This document shows, piece by piece, positions 23,470 through 32,531 of a DNA stretch of 59,920 nucleotides. How positions within the stretch are numbered: the first letter of the stretch is position 1; each line of letters begins with the position of its first letter. The notes below the pieces were generated by a model, which searched no databases, was not told the origin of the DNA, and worked only from the letters and a program-made list of their open reading frames with translations. The DNA comes from a virus. The position numbers and the translations under genes were made by a program. The stretch is taken from positions 1 to 59,920 of the IMG/VR virus record IMGVR_UViG_3300035199_000797. One strand, given 5' to 3'.

Positions 23470-24477
23470 TCAATTCGCCCCATAGGTAATTTTCACCGTC
23501 TTGCCGTCTGCATCAGTCCCACGCCCTGTGCCCATGCCCAATTTGTGACTGATGTAGGTTCCCGATGCACTTCTGCCGTCGGAACATGTGATTGCCCATG
23601 TTCCGGTCGGCAGTTTGTCCGTTCCATATTTCCCCGACGCGAATTGCCACCTGCCCTGGCACGAGATGTTTCCCATGTATACATCGAATGGGCCCTCTCT
23701 ACTGGTGATCTGGTAATTCAGGTATCCAATTAACAGATCGCCGGATCCACCCCAATTTGCGGCAATTGGAACGTATTTCCATTCGCCCTCAGCTATAACT
23801 CTTCTGTCGTTGTCTCCGGTTGGATTGGCAGGCTTTGCCGCCATTTTATTCTGTTCCGTGGGCGGCTCGTACCCACCTTTATGGCCAGATAAAAGAACTA
23901 CGCGTTTTGCGAACTCAGATCCAATCGTCTCTGTTTGACAATATAACCCTCTGACCAAATTGTTGGCGGAATACGAAAATGGTCGCCCGGCACTCGTATC
24001 GTCATATCCAAATCCCCAACTAATACAGTTTCCGTCGCCTACTTTAAGAAAATGAATATTTAGTTTGCCAAGCTGGCCGTGAAATGATTCCGATGCTCCC
24101 CATTCGATCACTTTGTTTGCTGTGAGTCCAAATGTGGATTCGATCGTATCCTTATCGTCGATGCTACCTTGGAAATCCCAGGTGAATCCAGGATCGGCTT
24201 TCCATCCGGCAACAATTGCAAACCGGTTAGCGGCCTGCCATCGAATAATCTCAACAAATCCTGGCAAAGAGCCTGTCCACGCTCTCTTTGCTGTTTCAAG
24301 TTTCAGATCTATGGCTTCGCCTCTGAATATGACCTCCAACTCGTCCTCCGACACCGTCTTCCAGGCTATATCTTCAGCATTTGAAACATTTGGGGCCACA
24401 AGGAGGGCGAGGATAAGGGCATAAAGAAAATGCCTGGCCCCGCACTTCGCGAGGGTGAAACTCAAAGGTAGATGCAC
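23470..24477 (-). CDS. Exported protein of unknown function
   Basis: A 335-aa product from GTG 24477, chosen because GGGAGG precedes it and a signal peptide begins there (HFLYALILALLVAPNVSNA). The middle region is beta-rich. The last 70 residues (NISCQGRWQF, GTWAITCSDG, GMGTGRGTDADGK) form a small Cys-containing beta domain common in exported alphaproteobacterial proteins. Located between exported nucleases in the same orientation as the EEP gene; likely a partner, but no activity is recognised. Confidence 0.62.
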   Translation of the reverse strand: MHLPLSFTLAKCGARHFLYALILALLVAPNVSNAEDIAWKTVSEDELEVIFRGEAIDLKLETAKRAWTGSLPGFVEIIRWQAANRFAIVAGWKADPGFTWDFQGSIDDKDTIESTFGLTANKVIEWGASESFHGQLGKLNIHFLKVGDGNCISWGFGYDDTSAGRPFSYSANNLVRGLYCQTETIGSEFAKRVVLLSGHKGGYEPPTEQNKMAAKPANPTGDNDRRVIAEGEWKYVPIAANWGGSGDLLIGYLNYQITSREGPFDVYMGNISCQGRWQFASGKYGTDKLPTGTWAITCSDGRSASGTYISHKLGMGTGRGTDADGKTVKITYGAN

Positions 24478-24777
24478 GCCGGCCTCCCATCCGAGCAGTT
24501 GTCCGCCGCGGCTTATTTTGCCCTTACGGCCTGCCCAGCTACACGTTATCGTAATGACACGTCGAACTGTATGCAATCTTCTCAGCGGTGGGCGTTGGTT
24601 GATATGGCGATAAAATTTAGAGCGGTGCGGCAGGCTGGCCGGGCACAAACCATCATGACGTGCGCCTTTCAGGGCTTGATGGTAGGCTTTTCGGCAACTT
24701 GCTAGTGGAGAGGGCGATGCGAATGCGTTTGCCAGCCAGCGTGCTCCGCTCCTAGACAATTGACAGGGAGATAAATC

Positions 24778-25764
24778 ATGCGGCTGATCCTGTTATGCGT
24801 TTCCTTCACGTTCTGTCTACTGCTCCAGCCGGCGTCCGCCTGGGCCTGGGGCCAGAACGGCCACCGTATCGTTGCGGCCATCGCAGAGGCGCACCTGACC
24901 CCCGAGGCGGCGGCAATGGCCAAGAAGATCCTCGGCGGCCGTAGCCTGGCGCAGGTCGCGACCTGGCCGGACGAGATCCGCTCCGATCCCAGCTGGAACT
25001 GTTCCAAGCCGTTCCACTTCGCCACGATCCCGCCCGGAGCAAAGTATCCGGATAAAGGCGTTGCCGAGGGTGACTCTCTGCAGGCGGTAACCTATTACAC
25101 CGACCAGCTCATCGCCCAGAACACGTCCGCCAGGGACAAGGAGATCGCCCTCAGTTTCGTTGTCCACATCATCGGCGATATCCACCAGCCTCTGCATAAC
25201 GGCCTCGGTTGCGATCTCGGCGGCAACACTGTGCGCGTGGAATACTTTGGCCAGTCGAAAAACCTGCACTCGGTCTGGGACACGGCAATGCTTGAGTCCG
25301 AAGGCCTGAGCTTCACCGAGTTCGCCAATTTCCTCGACCACGAGAAAGTCCCTGATGCCGTCGCCTCAACCAGCTCGACGCCGGTCGACTGGATCAAGGA
25401 CAGTCAAAAGCACCTGCCTGGCGCCTACCAGTGCGACGTCGGCAAGAAAGGGGACGGATGCAAGTGCTATTGCGGGGATTGCGCCAACGGCCTGTCGCCG
25501 ATCGGCGGCTGCGGTATCCAGACCTGCTCAATCGATCCAGCCGCCATGACGGTTAAGCCGGTTCTGAAGTACACCTACAAGTTCCGGAACCTGCCCGTGG
25601 TCAGGGAGCAGCTACTGGCAGGTGGTATCCATCTGGCGGCGCATCTGAACTGGGTGCTGAGCTCGGCGCCGACGCCACCTGCAGCTTATAAGAAGATGAG
25701 CGACCAGGTGCGTGCTTTGCAGGACTGGGACAAGGCGCCGGGGAGCTGTCACGGCGACTCGTAG
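24778..25764 (+). CDS. Exported S1/P1-family nuclease, copy 1
   Basis: A 328-aa protein with signal peptide (MRLILLCVSFTFCLLL to ASA) and mature start at WAWGQNGH, supplying the N-terminal Trp/His zinc ligands. Other ligands are present: TWPDEI, FHFATIPP, HIIGDIHQPLHNG and LHSVWDT. S1/P1 enzymes are zinc-dependent single-strand DNA/RNA nucleases and 3'-nucleotidases. A cysteine-rich insert (GCKCYCGDC) near residue 230 is unusual and may form extra disulphides. The ATG follows GGGAGA. Confidence 0.88.
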   Translation: MRLILLCVSFTFCLLLQPASAWAWGQNGHRIVAAIAEAHLTPEAAAMAKKILGGRSLAQVATWPDEIRSDPSWNCSKPFHFATIPPGAKYPDKGVAEGDSLQAVTYYTDQLIAQNTSARDKEIALSFVVHIIGDIHQPLHNGLGCDLGGNTVRVEYFGQSKNLHSVWDTAMLESEGLSFTEFANFLDHEKVPDAVASTSSTPVDWIKDSQKHLPGAYQCDVGKKGDGCKCYCGDCANGLSPIGGCGIQTCSIDPAAMTVKPVLKYTYKFRNLPVVREQLLAGGIHLAAHLNWVLSSAPTPPAAYKKMSDQVRALQDWDKAPGSCHGDS

Positions 25765-25790
25765 CGGTGCATTTTTGAGAGTGTTTTCCG

Positions 25791-25818
25791 TTGGCCTAGG
25801 CCATCATGCCCAGGCCAA
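25791..25818. terminator. Hairpin between convergent genes
   Basis: TTGGCCT (25791-25797) pairs perfectly with AGGCCAA (25812-25818) across a 14-base loop, just after the S1/P1 stop. No strong T-run follows in either direction, so termination is possible but not certain. Confidence 0.33.
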
Positions 25819-25888
25819 TGCTAGGGGTATCCGATAGCAAAGGATCAAGGGTTGACCCTGGGAAAATTGTTCGAGAGCGGTGGACGGC

Positions 25889-27052
25889 CTACTTCCTCCC
25901 GCCTGCTAGTTCGGTGATTGACGCCAATTGTGCCCAAGGTATGGGTATCCGGCGCGGGTTCGACCCGTCCACCGCCACCCGCCAAAGTCCGCCACTGGGT
26001 TCTCCTGCGTTAATTGGAGATGCTACAGCGTAAAATAAAAAAAATGATTCATCGTTAGAAAGTGTAAATTCTCCAGCATGCGTTACACCATTAGTTATCG
26101 TATTGAAATAAGTTACCTTTTTGTTTTTTCCATTTTCACGAGCCCAAATTCCCTGAGTTTTTGGTGGATTTACAAGCTTACCTATCGTTCCTTTATTTGA
26201 TCCGAAATATAATTTATGTCCATTATTTGCAGGTATTGGAGATCCAGAATAAGCGCGAGCAACATTAGATATATCATTGTCCATTACAAACTCTGGTCGC
26301 CAGTCGTTTTTATTTTCATTTATCAATATAATACCATTGTCACCGTACTTCTTTCTAAATTCCCAGTAGTTTCCATCAGATAAATACCTGGGATCCTTGG
26401 GATTGAAAAAAATATTACCTGACATATCTCCTGCGAAAACAAACTCATCCCCACGCCCCGTATAGTAAGGCCTGCTCGTCGCTCTGAAATCGAAATCAGT
26501 CAGGGTCTTGGTCTTGCCGGTTTTCAAGTCCAGACTATAAATATCAACGCCGGCAACGCGGACACGGGTGCGCGTCTTGGTGTTATCGGGGGTTTGGCTT
26601 ACGGTTGCAAAAATCAGCTTTCCGCCGTTCGGATGATACGATGGCCAAAGTTTGTAGCTGTCCGAATCCTCGACGATGCGCCAGTGCTCCGTCGCCAGAT
26701 CCATGATCGCCAGCTTGGTCGAATACCGGCCGGTGTCGTTGAGTTCGAATACCACCTCCTTGCCGTCGGGCGAGAACATGGCCCGCAGCCAGCTGTGGTG
26801 CGCCGGCTTGCGGTAGACCTTCAGGTTACCGCCATCCAGGCCCCAGGCAACTAAGTGACATTTCCGGGTGCGTGCCAGACCCGCCGGGCAATAGGTCGTC
26901 ATCACCCGCTCATTCGATGGGAACAGGACGCCGGTCATGATTTTTGCGTCTTCGGGCAGGACGGGAGACTTTAACCAGTCGGGTGGCTCATCGCCGCATG
27001 CGCCCAAGGCGAGCGTCAGGGCCAATGCCGCCAAGTGCCAGGCGGCCTTCAT
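25889..27052 (-). CDS. Lipoprotein with beta-propeller-like repeats
   Basis: A 387-aa protein. The signal peptide ends in lipobox LGAC (ALALTLALGACGDE), so it is lipid-anchored. It then shows TolB/WD40-type blades (MFSPDGKEVVFELND, SYHPNGGKLIFATV, DEFVFAGDMSG, KLYFGSNKG, LSNDESFFLFYAV). Such propellers bind proteins or polysaccharides in the periplasm. The promoter-proximal half of the gene is GC-rich, but the segment at about 26030-26440 is markedly AT-rich, so the gene looks mosaic. Confidence 0.75.
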   Translation of the reverse strand: MKAAWHLAALALTLALGACGDEPPDWLKSPVLPEDAKIMTGVLFPSNERVMTTYCPAGLARTRKCHLVAWGLDGGNLKVYRKPAHHSWLRAMFSPDGKEVVFELNDTGRYSTKLAIMDLATEHWRIVEDSDSYKLWPSYHPNGGKLIFATVSQTPDNTKTRTRVRVAGVDIYSLDLKTGKTKTLTDFDFRATSRPYYTGRGDEFVFAGDMSGNIFFNPKDPRYLSDGNYWEFRKKYGDNGIILINENKNDWRPEFVMDNDISNVARAYSGSPIPANNGHKLYFGSNKGTIGKLVNPPKTQGIWARENGKNKKVTYFNTITNGVTHAGEFTLSNDESFFLFYAVASPINAGEPSGGLWRVAVDGSNPRRIPIPWAQLASITELAGGRK

Positions 27053-27156
27053 TCGGTCGATATCCCAATTTGAAGACAGTCGCCGTCGGGCCTAATTCGC
27101 ATTGGCCGCACCACCCCATCCTCAACCGACATTTCCCAGATAAACTTCATTTCCAT
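27049..27156 (-). CDS. Possible 35-aa ORF coupled to the lipoprotein
   Basis: ATG 27156 to a TGA that overlaps the lipoprotein start (ATGA), reading MEMKFIWEMSVEDGVVRPM. The frame is open for about 40 codons further upstream without a start (WLSRKLRKNLFLQW), so it may be the tail of a truncated gene instead. Confidence 0.3.
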   Translation of the reverse strand: MEMKFIWEMSVEDGVVRPMRIRPDGDCLQIGISTE

Positions 27157-27312
27157 GGTGATAGTATCCAAATCGCGCCACTGCAGAAATAGATTTTTGC
27201 GCAGCTTTCTAGATAACCAAGGCCCAATCTGTTGACAGAGCTCATGTGGCCAAGTTTGTCGTCATCTAGACATATTTCTCTCAACGTTTTTCCTTTTTTT
27301 GGATTTCCTTGG

Positions 27313-27451
27313 CGCAAACCGGATTGTAGATCAGGGCGTGAAGCCGAAACCTGATCTCGTTATTGCGGAACATCCGGCATCAGGGCGGCGTCCCGTTGAG
27401 CGCGTCCTTGCCTTCGTTGATGTACTGCTCCGCTTCGACCCGTAGATTGTA
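27313..27451 (-). pseudogene. IS1380-type transposase remnant
   Basis: The minus strand reads YNLRVEAEQYINEGKDALNG, a stop, then CRMFRNNEIRFRLHALIYN. These match the C-terminal portion of IS1380-family transposases (EAEQ...KEGK and NE(V/I)R...HALAYNL). The in-frame stop and missing ends show a dead fragment. Confidence 0.58.
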
Positions 27452-27515
27452 AGAACCACTCCCCGCTTGACATTGGGGACGAAAAACACCAAGTTCTCGT
27501 CAGATTCGATTTCTG

Positions 27516-27545
27516 CGCCCCGGTGAGATTCACGCGGGGCGTTTT
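27516..27545 (+). terminator. Intrinsic terminator-like hairpin
   Basis: CGCCCCG (27516-27522) pairs with CGGGGCG (27535-27541), with inner GTGA/TCAC extending the stem, followed by TTTT. It sits between the IS1380 remnant and the convergent stop of the second S1/P1 gene. The intervening 27546-27617 shows nothing else. Confidence 0.5.
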
Positions 27546-27617
27546 CGTTGGGGGGCAGGAATGTGGGTCAACATGGGGGCCGTCATAATCGATAGATGGT
27601 CAGGACGGGCTCCATGC

Positions 27618-28595
27618 CTAGTCCCAGAGGTTTTTCATTAACATCGACCTTAATCGAATGCCGGCTAGTGTGAGGCGCAATTTCACGTTGACGAGGCCAT
27701 TCCTCTGATAGGCGTCAGTCAAGTTTGGCGCGACAACGCGATTGCATGGATTGCCCGCGGTAAAAGGGCTGCCATCGGATCTGCAATATTTAGTCACCGG
27801 TAGCCGTGTCTGTACATAGGATTCGTTGGCCCAGTCGATTGGCGTTCCTGCAACGACTAGCTCAATTGAAAATTTCGACGTTCTCACTTTGTCACTCGTT
27901 GCTCCTGAAGCAATTAGTTTATCTGAGAATCTACGGGGATTCGCTTTGAATTTGGCCAAGATTGGATCGGCGTATGCCTTCCAGCCCTTACCCTCCATGG
28001 CCTTCTTTAGAATGCCGGTGTCCCAAATCCAGTGGAGCGCCTTACCAGAGCCATAAAATCCATATACGTCGGTATAGCGATTACCGCCCCAATCATCCGC
28101 GAAGCTGACATGCAGGGGTTGATGGATATCGCCAACCCAGTGTCCGAGGAAGAACAAGGCTTCTGCGCGTTCGAAATCGCTGCCCTGAACCGAACTGTGA
28201 TACTCAATGGCCTTCAGCACACAGCCCTCGACCTTGGGGCAGTCGTCCCGATCAACTAAGGGATCGTCACGTTTCAGATTTATGTAGTGCCATTTATCGA
28301 ACCGGGCATAGCGGTTGAACCAAGGCTTATATTTGGTATCACCGCCTTTGCTGAACTTCCTACCCTGTGCCCTGGCAAGGTCGGCGAAGGTACAGGCCGA
28401 AGCGTAGTCTTTGTACCTCGTGCCTTCGAACTCGAACGCTTCGCGGAGGGCGTCAAGCTTCGCCTTGGCCGATTCTGGCAGGAGCTCGTATGCGATATAG
28501 CAGACAATCTTGTGGCCATCGTCGCCCCATGCGGCCGCCGGATTGTTCGCCAGCAAGGCCAGGCCCATGGCGAATAGGAAGAATACTCGTTTCAT
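27618..28595 (-). CDS. Exported S1/P1-family nuclease, copy 2
   Basis: A 325-aa protein with signal peptide (MKRVFFLFAMGLALLA to AAA) and mature start WGDDGHK. Zinc-ligand motifs are all seen: FADLARA, KWHYINL, HWVGDIHQPLHVSFADDWGG and LHWIWDTG. It is clearly diverged from copy 1 and lacks the Cys-rich insert, so it is not a recent tandem duplicate. Predicted periplasmic or secreted single-strand nuclease/3'-nucleotidase. Confidence 0.9.
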   Translation of the reverse strand: MKRVFFLFAMGLALLANNPAAAWGDDGHKIVCYIAYELLPESAKAKLDALREAFEFEGTRYKDYASACTFADLARAQGRKFSKGGDTKYKPWFNRYARFDKWHYINLKRDDPLVDRDDCPKVEGCVLKAIEYHSSVQGSDFERAEALFFLGHWVGDIHQPLHVSFADDWGGNRYTDVYGFYGSGKALHWIWDTGILKKAMEGKGWKAYADPILAKFKANPRRFSDKLIASGATSDKVRTSKFSIELVVAGTPIDWANESYVQTRLPVTKYCRSDGSPFTAGNPCNRVVAPNLTDAYQRNGLVNVKLRLTLAGIRLRSMLMKNLWD

Positions 28596-28760
28596 ATGAA
28601 GGCGCTCCCAGATGCGATCCTGACCATCAGATTTCCCGCTAGCTCCGGGATTGTAGCGCGATCACAGGATTCCAGGGTTCTTTCTGGCGTCGGGTGGTCG
28701 CTTTCTTGTGACCAGCCCTTACGCGCTCGGGGTCGTGTTAGACCCGGCGCCAGAAAGGAC

Positions 28761-29132
28761 ATGAGCATGTCGAAGATCGTAACGGTGAACTTCCGCAGTG
28801 ACGAGTTGGTGGCTATCGAGCGTGACGATGGATACTACGTGGCGCTGCGCCCGATCTGTGAGGCCATGGGACTGAGTTGGGGTAGCCAGCTCCAGCGCGT
28901 CAGGCGAGACCGGATATTGTCGGAAGGCATTGTGGTGATGAAAACGCCATTAAGCCGTCATGGCCAGGAAGAGGTCTGCATGAGGATCGAACTGGTCAAT
29001 GGCTGGGTGTTCAGTATCGACGATAGCCGAGTGAAGGACGAGGAAACTCTTGAAAAGGTGCTTGCGTACAAACGTGAGTGCTATCAAGCGTTGAGCGAGG
29101 CATTGGTAGGCAGCGAACAGCACATGGTATGA
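28761..29132 (+). CDS. P22_AR N-terminal-like antirepressor
   Basis: A 123-aa protein from ATG 28761, preceded by AGAAAGGA; longer in-frame ORF to 28596 is not supported. FRSDELVAIERDDGYYVALR, then PICEAMGLSWGSQLQRVRRD matches the phage antirepressor N-terminal domain. Antirepressors bind and inactivate CI-type repressors. Because this repressor lacks a peptidase domain, the protein may provide the induction route, or it may act on other prophages. A terminator follows directly. Confidence 0.78.
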   Translation: MSMSKIVTVNFRSDELVAIERDDGYYVALRPICEAMGLSWGSQLQRVRRDRILSEGIVVMKTPLSRHGQEEVCMRIELVNGWVFSIDDSRVKDEETLEKVLAYKRECYQALSEALVGSEQHMV

Positions 29133-29138
29133 GATTAG

Positions 29139-29165
29139 GGGCGGTCCTGGTGGCCGCCCTTACTC
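29139..29165 (+). terminator. Terminator after antirepressor
   Basis: GGGCGG (29139-29144) and CCGCCC (29154-29159) close a 9-base loop, followed by TTACTCGTT. An almost identical hairpin occurs at 41469-41489 before the tape-measure gene. Confidence 0.52.
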
Positions 29166-29235
29166 GTTCATGTTTTTGAACAAGGCTGGAAATCAGCCAA
29201 CAGACCGGTACAAATGCTTTGTGCCATGGCCGGAC

Positions 29236-29637
29236 TCAGCAATTTTCTCGGAACTCAAGATATGCCTCCCGCTCCAGACTGTTAGCCCAATTCGTGCCCA
29301 ACCAAAGAAGAAGCCCAGACGCAAGTGCTACAATCGCAGTACCAACGATCCACCGCCTGCCGAAACGACTACCGAATAAATAATCCGACACACCCGCAGT
29401 GATAACGGCAATTGACAGCCACATCGTCAAACCATAGATGAAAATCATGGCCGGAAACTCTGTTAAGGTCATGTAGTGACCTCCAGCTGTGGCTATCCAA
29501 CATGTTGTACTAGGGAAAAATACTGCTCGCAAAGCAGCTCCCCATTGCAACGCGAGCAAACCCAATGGCCACCCAGCGACAATGGCGGTTTCAACCACAT
29601 AACCTAGAATTAGCGCAAAGAAACGAACCCGGATCAC
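29236..29637 (-). CDS. Small integral membrane protein
   Basis: A 133-aa protein with about four hydrophobic segments (ALILGYVVETAIVAGWPLG, FPAMIFIYGLTMWLSIAV, VGTAIVALASGLLLWLG). It reads against the late operon, so it is probably cargo expressed in the lysogen. Unrecognised. Confidence 0.52.
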   Translation of the reverse strand: MIRVRFFALILGYVVETAIVAGWPLGLLALQWGAALRAVFFPSTTCWIATAGGHYMTLTEFPAMIFIYGLTMWLSIAVITAGVSDYLFGSRFGRRWIVGTAIVALASGLLLWLGTNWANSLEREAYLEFRENC

Positions 29638-29946
29638 TCGAATTTCCTTTGTTGGTTCGGGAGACTGTACAAGAAAATCTAAGTCGATTGTTTGCTCGGC
29701 ATCAGGCTGAAAAAGACTGGCATTTTCTGCTCTGGAATAAACTATGTCATGCCTTGAGCCAGCAATCGACCTTGTAGCTGGGTGCTAAGCAGAAGTCAGC
29801 TTAGTTCCGGTTTAGGGCAAAAATGTGACTTGAGGCCGAGCGCAGAGGCTTGGCGCAAGGTTGAATGGCGGCATGGGTGGCCAGGGCGCAGGAGCCGATC
29901 ATCGCAAACTGGCCCGCCCATCCACCGTCCCTTTGGACATCAGAGC
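29638..29946. other. Non-coding gap before packaging genes
   Basis: No convincing gene is seen on either strand. It should contain the late promoter or antitermination target upstream of the packaging genes, but no clear sigma-70 promoter is visible. Confidence 0.4.
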
Positions 29947-30291
29947 ATGACGGAACGCAATCGTCGATACGACAAGCAGCGCGGCAGCTCAGCCAAGCGC
30001 GGGTACGGCGCACGGTGGCAGAAGGCGAGGGCAGCCTACCTTGCCAAGCATCCGCTCTGCATCATGTGCGAGGAGCTGGGGCGAGTAACGGCGGCGACCG
30101 TGGTGGATCACATCGAGCCGCATAAGGGCGACATGGCCAAGTTCTGGGATAGCGGTAACTGGGCCGCCCTCTGTGCTCGGTGCCATAACTCGGCAAAACA
30201 AAGTTTCGAGCGCACAGGCATCCTCAGGGGCTGCGACGCGGATGGAATGCCATTAGATCCGAACCACAGATGGCGCGACGCCAAGGGGTAG
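29947..30291 (+). CDS. HNH endonuclease of the packaging module
   Basis: A 114-aa protein from ATG 29947. Cys pairs CIMC and CARC flank the HNH core VVDHIEPHKGD, FWDSGNWAALCARCHNSAKQ. Small HNH proteins next to terminase are standard in HK97-like phages, where they assist terminase cleavage at packaging. A longer frame upstream lacks a supported start. Confidence 0.88.
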   Translation: MTERNRRYDKQRGSSAKRGYGARWQKARAAYLAKHPLCIMCEELGRVTAATVVDHIEPHKGDMAKFWDSGNWAALCARCHNSAKQSFERTGILRGCDADGMPLDPNHRWRDAKG

Positions 30292-30385
30292 GGGGCTTCC
30301 GGTCTTCACAGGGCGTAACCCCTTGAACCGGCGTTGTAACTTTTTGTGCGCAACCGCGAATTAACATTCCGGGGAAATTCAATTC

Positions 30386-30793
30386 ATGGCCATCCGCGGC
30401 AGAAAACCAACCCCTACCCATCTGAAGATCGTCAAGGGGAACCCGGGCAAACGGGCGTTGCCGAAAGACGAGGTGCAGACCGGCGGCGATTTGGTCAAGC
30501 CCAAGTATCTCAAGGCCAAGCGGGTTTCGGAACTCTGGGCTGAAATCGCATCTTCATGCTGGTGGCTGGGAGATGCCGATAGCTACAAGGTCGGCATGTG
30601 GTGTTCGCTGCAGGCGGAATTCGAGAAGGGCCCGGCGAAGATGGTGGCGGCTCGGATTACGCAGCTTCGCGCGCTCGGATCGGAACTCGGTCTTGATCCT
30701 GCATCACGATCGCGTCTCGGGAGCATGAAGGGGAACAGGCGTGGCGAAGGCACGGAAGACGAGGCCAAAGACCCCGCCGACAAATACTTCTGA
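30386..30793 (+). CDS. terS: Terminase small subunit, P27 family
   Basis: A 135-aa protein opening MAIRGRKPTPTHLKIVKGNP, the P27 signature, followed by a helical body and ITQLRALGSELGLDPASRSR near the C-terminus. It recognises packaging sites and activates the large subunit. The gene overlaps terL by 53 bases. 30292-30385 shows no extra gene. Confidence 0.92.
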   Translation: MAIRGRKPTPTHLKIVKGNPGKRALPKDEVQTGGDLVKPKYLKAKRVSELWAEIASSCWWLGDADSYKVGMWCSLQAEFEKGPAKMVAARITQLRALGSELGLDPASRSRLGSMKGNRRGEGTEDEAKDPADKYF

Positions 30794-32531
30794 TCCGACA
30801 ACCTGGTACGCCAAACAAGTTACGAAAGGCGCGATAGTAGCAGGGCCGCATGTCCGTGACGCATGCGCGCGGCATCTGCGGGATCTGAAGGAGGACCCGA
30901 AGCGCGGCCTTAAGTGGGATTTGAAGGCGGCCAACCGGGCCATCAAGTTCTTCCCCGATGTCCTGCGGCTCAATGGCGGCAAGTTCGAGGGCAAGCCTTT
31001 CGTGCTCCTGCCCTGGCAGGCGTTCGTGATTGGTAGTGTCTTCGGATGGAAGGCTGCGGACGGCACACGAAGATTTCGCGTCGTCTTTGCTGAGACGTCC
31101 AAAGGATCTGGTAAATCGCCCCTCGCAGCCGGCGTCGGTCTTTTGATGCTGGCAGCCGATGGCGAGGCCCGGGCTGAGGTCTACTCGGCGGCGACCAAGA
31201 AAGACCAGGCGAAGGTATTGTTCCGCGATGCCGTGGCTATGGTGGAAATGTCACCGGCGCTGAGCGAGCGCCTGGTCATGACCGGGGGGGAGGTTGAGAA
31301 GACCAATATCGCCTATCTGGCGACGGGCTCTTTTTTCCGCCCGATCAGCACCGAGGACCGCGGCAAGGGGCAGTCGGGCCCGCGGCCCCATTGTTCGCTG
31401 GTCGACGAGATCCATGAGCACCCGACGAATGCCATGGTCGAGTTCCTGCGGGCAGGGACCAAGGGCCGGGAACAGGCGTTGATGTTCATGATCACGAACT
31501 CGGGGTCTGATATGCAAAGCGTCTGCCGCGAGTATCATGATTACGGCGCCAAGGTGGCTGCGGGGATCCTGCAGGACGATAGTTTTTTCGCTTATATTTG
31601 TGGTCTGGATGAAGGCGAGGACCCCTTTAAGGACGAGTCTTGCTGGATCAAGGCGAACCCGAGCCTGGGTGAGACCTTCGAGCTAAAATACCTTCGGGAG
31701 CAGGTAACTCAGGCCCGCGGCATGGCGTCGAAGGAAAACCTCGTGCGGCGCCTGAACTTCTGCGAATGGACCGATGCCGCCGACGCTTGGATTAGCCGGG
31801 AGCTGTGGCAAGCTTGCGAGGTGGATTTGGACTTGGCGGAGTTCCATGGCCGGCGCTGCCATGGCGGGCTGGATCTATCAAAAAAATTGGATCTGACCGC
31901 GAAGGCGATGGTGTTCGAGTCCGACGATGGAACATTCGACGCATTTGTAGAGTTCTGGACGCCAGGCGAGACCATAAAGGACCGAGAAGACAACGACCGG
32001 GTGCCGTACAGCAAGTGGGTCAAGGACGGCTATTTGATTGCCACGCCGGGTAAGTCAGTCAAATACTCATTCGTCGCCGAACGGTTGGGTGAGGAGGCGG
32101 TGGATTTTGATATCGGCTGCATCTCGTATGACCGTTGGCGTATCGACGACCTAATTGAAGAACTTGAAGACGCCGATGTTCCGGCCTGGAAAATGACCGC
32201 CGATAATCAAACCGGCGACGGTATAGCGTTGATTGAATGCGGCCAAGGATTCAAGGATATGGCCGGGGCCGTTGATGCTCTGGAAGAACTGATCACTGAT
32301 GGGAATATCCGCATTCACCGAAACCCGGTGTTGAGATGGAACGCCGCGAGCGCGGTTCTGGAAGAAGACGCGGCGGGCAACCGCAAGTTCACAAAGCGAA
32401 AATCGACTGGTCGCATAGACGGGATTGTCGCGCTGGCCATGGCGGTGAAGGCCGCAAAGGCGGCGCCGGAAGAAGACGCCAATATCGAATATCAGCCGGG
32501 GCAAATGTTTCTTTCGCGAGGGGGCGGTTAA
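30741..32531 (+). CDS. terL: Terminase large subunit
   Basis: A 596-aa HK97-type packaging motor. Walker A-like ETSKGSGKSPLAAG (about 116-129), Walker B CSLVDEIHEH (about 217), coupling motif MITNSGS; nuclease acidic residues in HGGLDLSKK, YDRWRID and RIDGIVALAMA. It cuts concatemers and pumps DNA into the prohead through the portal. Starts inside terS; its TAA overlaps the portal ATG. Confidence 0.95.
   Translation: MAKARKTRPKTPPTNTSDPTTWYAKQVTKGAIVAGPHVRDACARHLRDLKEDPKRGLKWDLKAANRAIKFFPDVLRLNGGKFEGKPFVLLPWQAFVIGSVFGWKAADGTRRFRVVFAETSKGSGKSPLAAGVGLLMLAADGEARAEVYSAATKKDQAKVLFRDAVAMVEMSPALSERLVMTGGEVEKTNIAYLATGSFFRPISTEDRGKGQSGPRPHCSLVDEIHEHPTNAMVEFLRAGTKGREQALMFMITNSGSDMQSVCREYHDYGAKVAAGILQDDSFFAYICGLDEGEDPFKDESCWIKANPSLGETFELKYLREQVTQARGMASKENLVRRLNFCEWTDAADAWISRELWQACEVDLDLAEFHGRRCHGGLDLSKKLDLTAKAMVFESDDGTFDAFVEFWTPGETIKDREDNDRVPYSKWVKDGYLIATPGKSVKYSFVAERLGEEAVDFDIGCISYDRWRIDDLIEELEDADVPAWKMTADNQTGDGIALIECGQGFKDMAGAVDALEELITDGNIRIHRNPVLRWNAASAVLEEDAAGNRKFTKRKSTGRIDGIVALAMAVKAAKAAPEEDANIEYQPGQMFLSRGGG

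Noticed and set aside
29865-30125. 86-codon frame overlapping the HNH gene
   Set aside because: Overlaps the well-supported HNH nuclease in another frame and shows no coding pattern.
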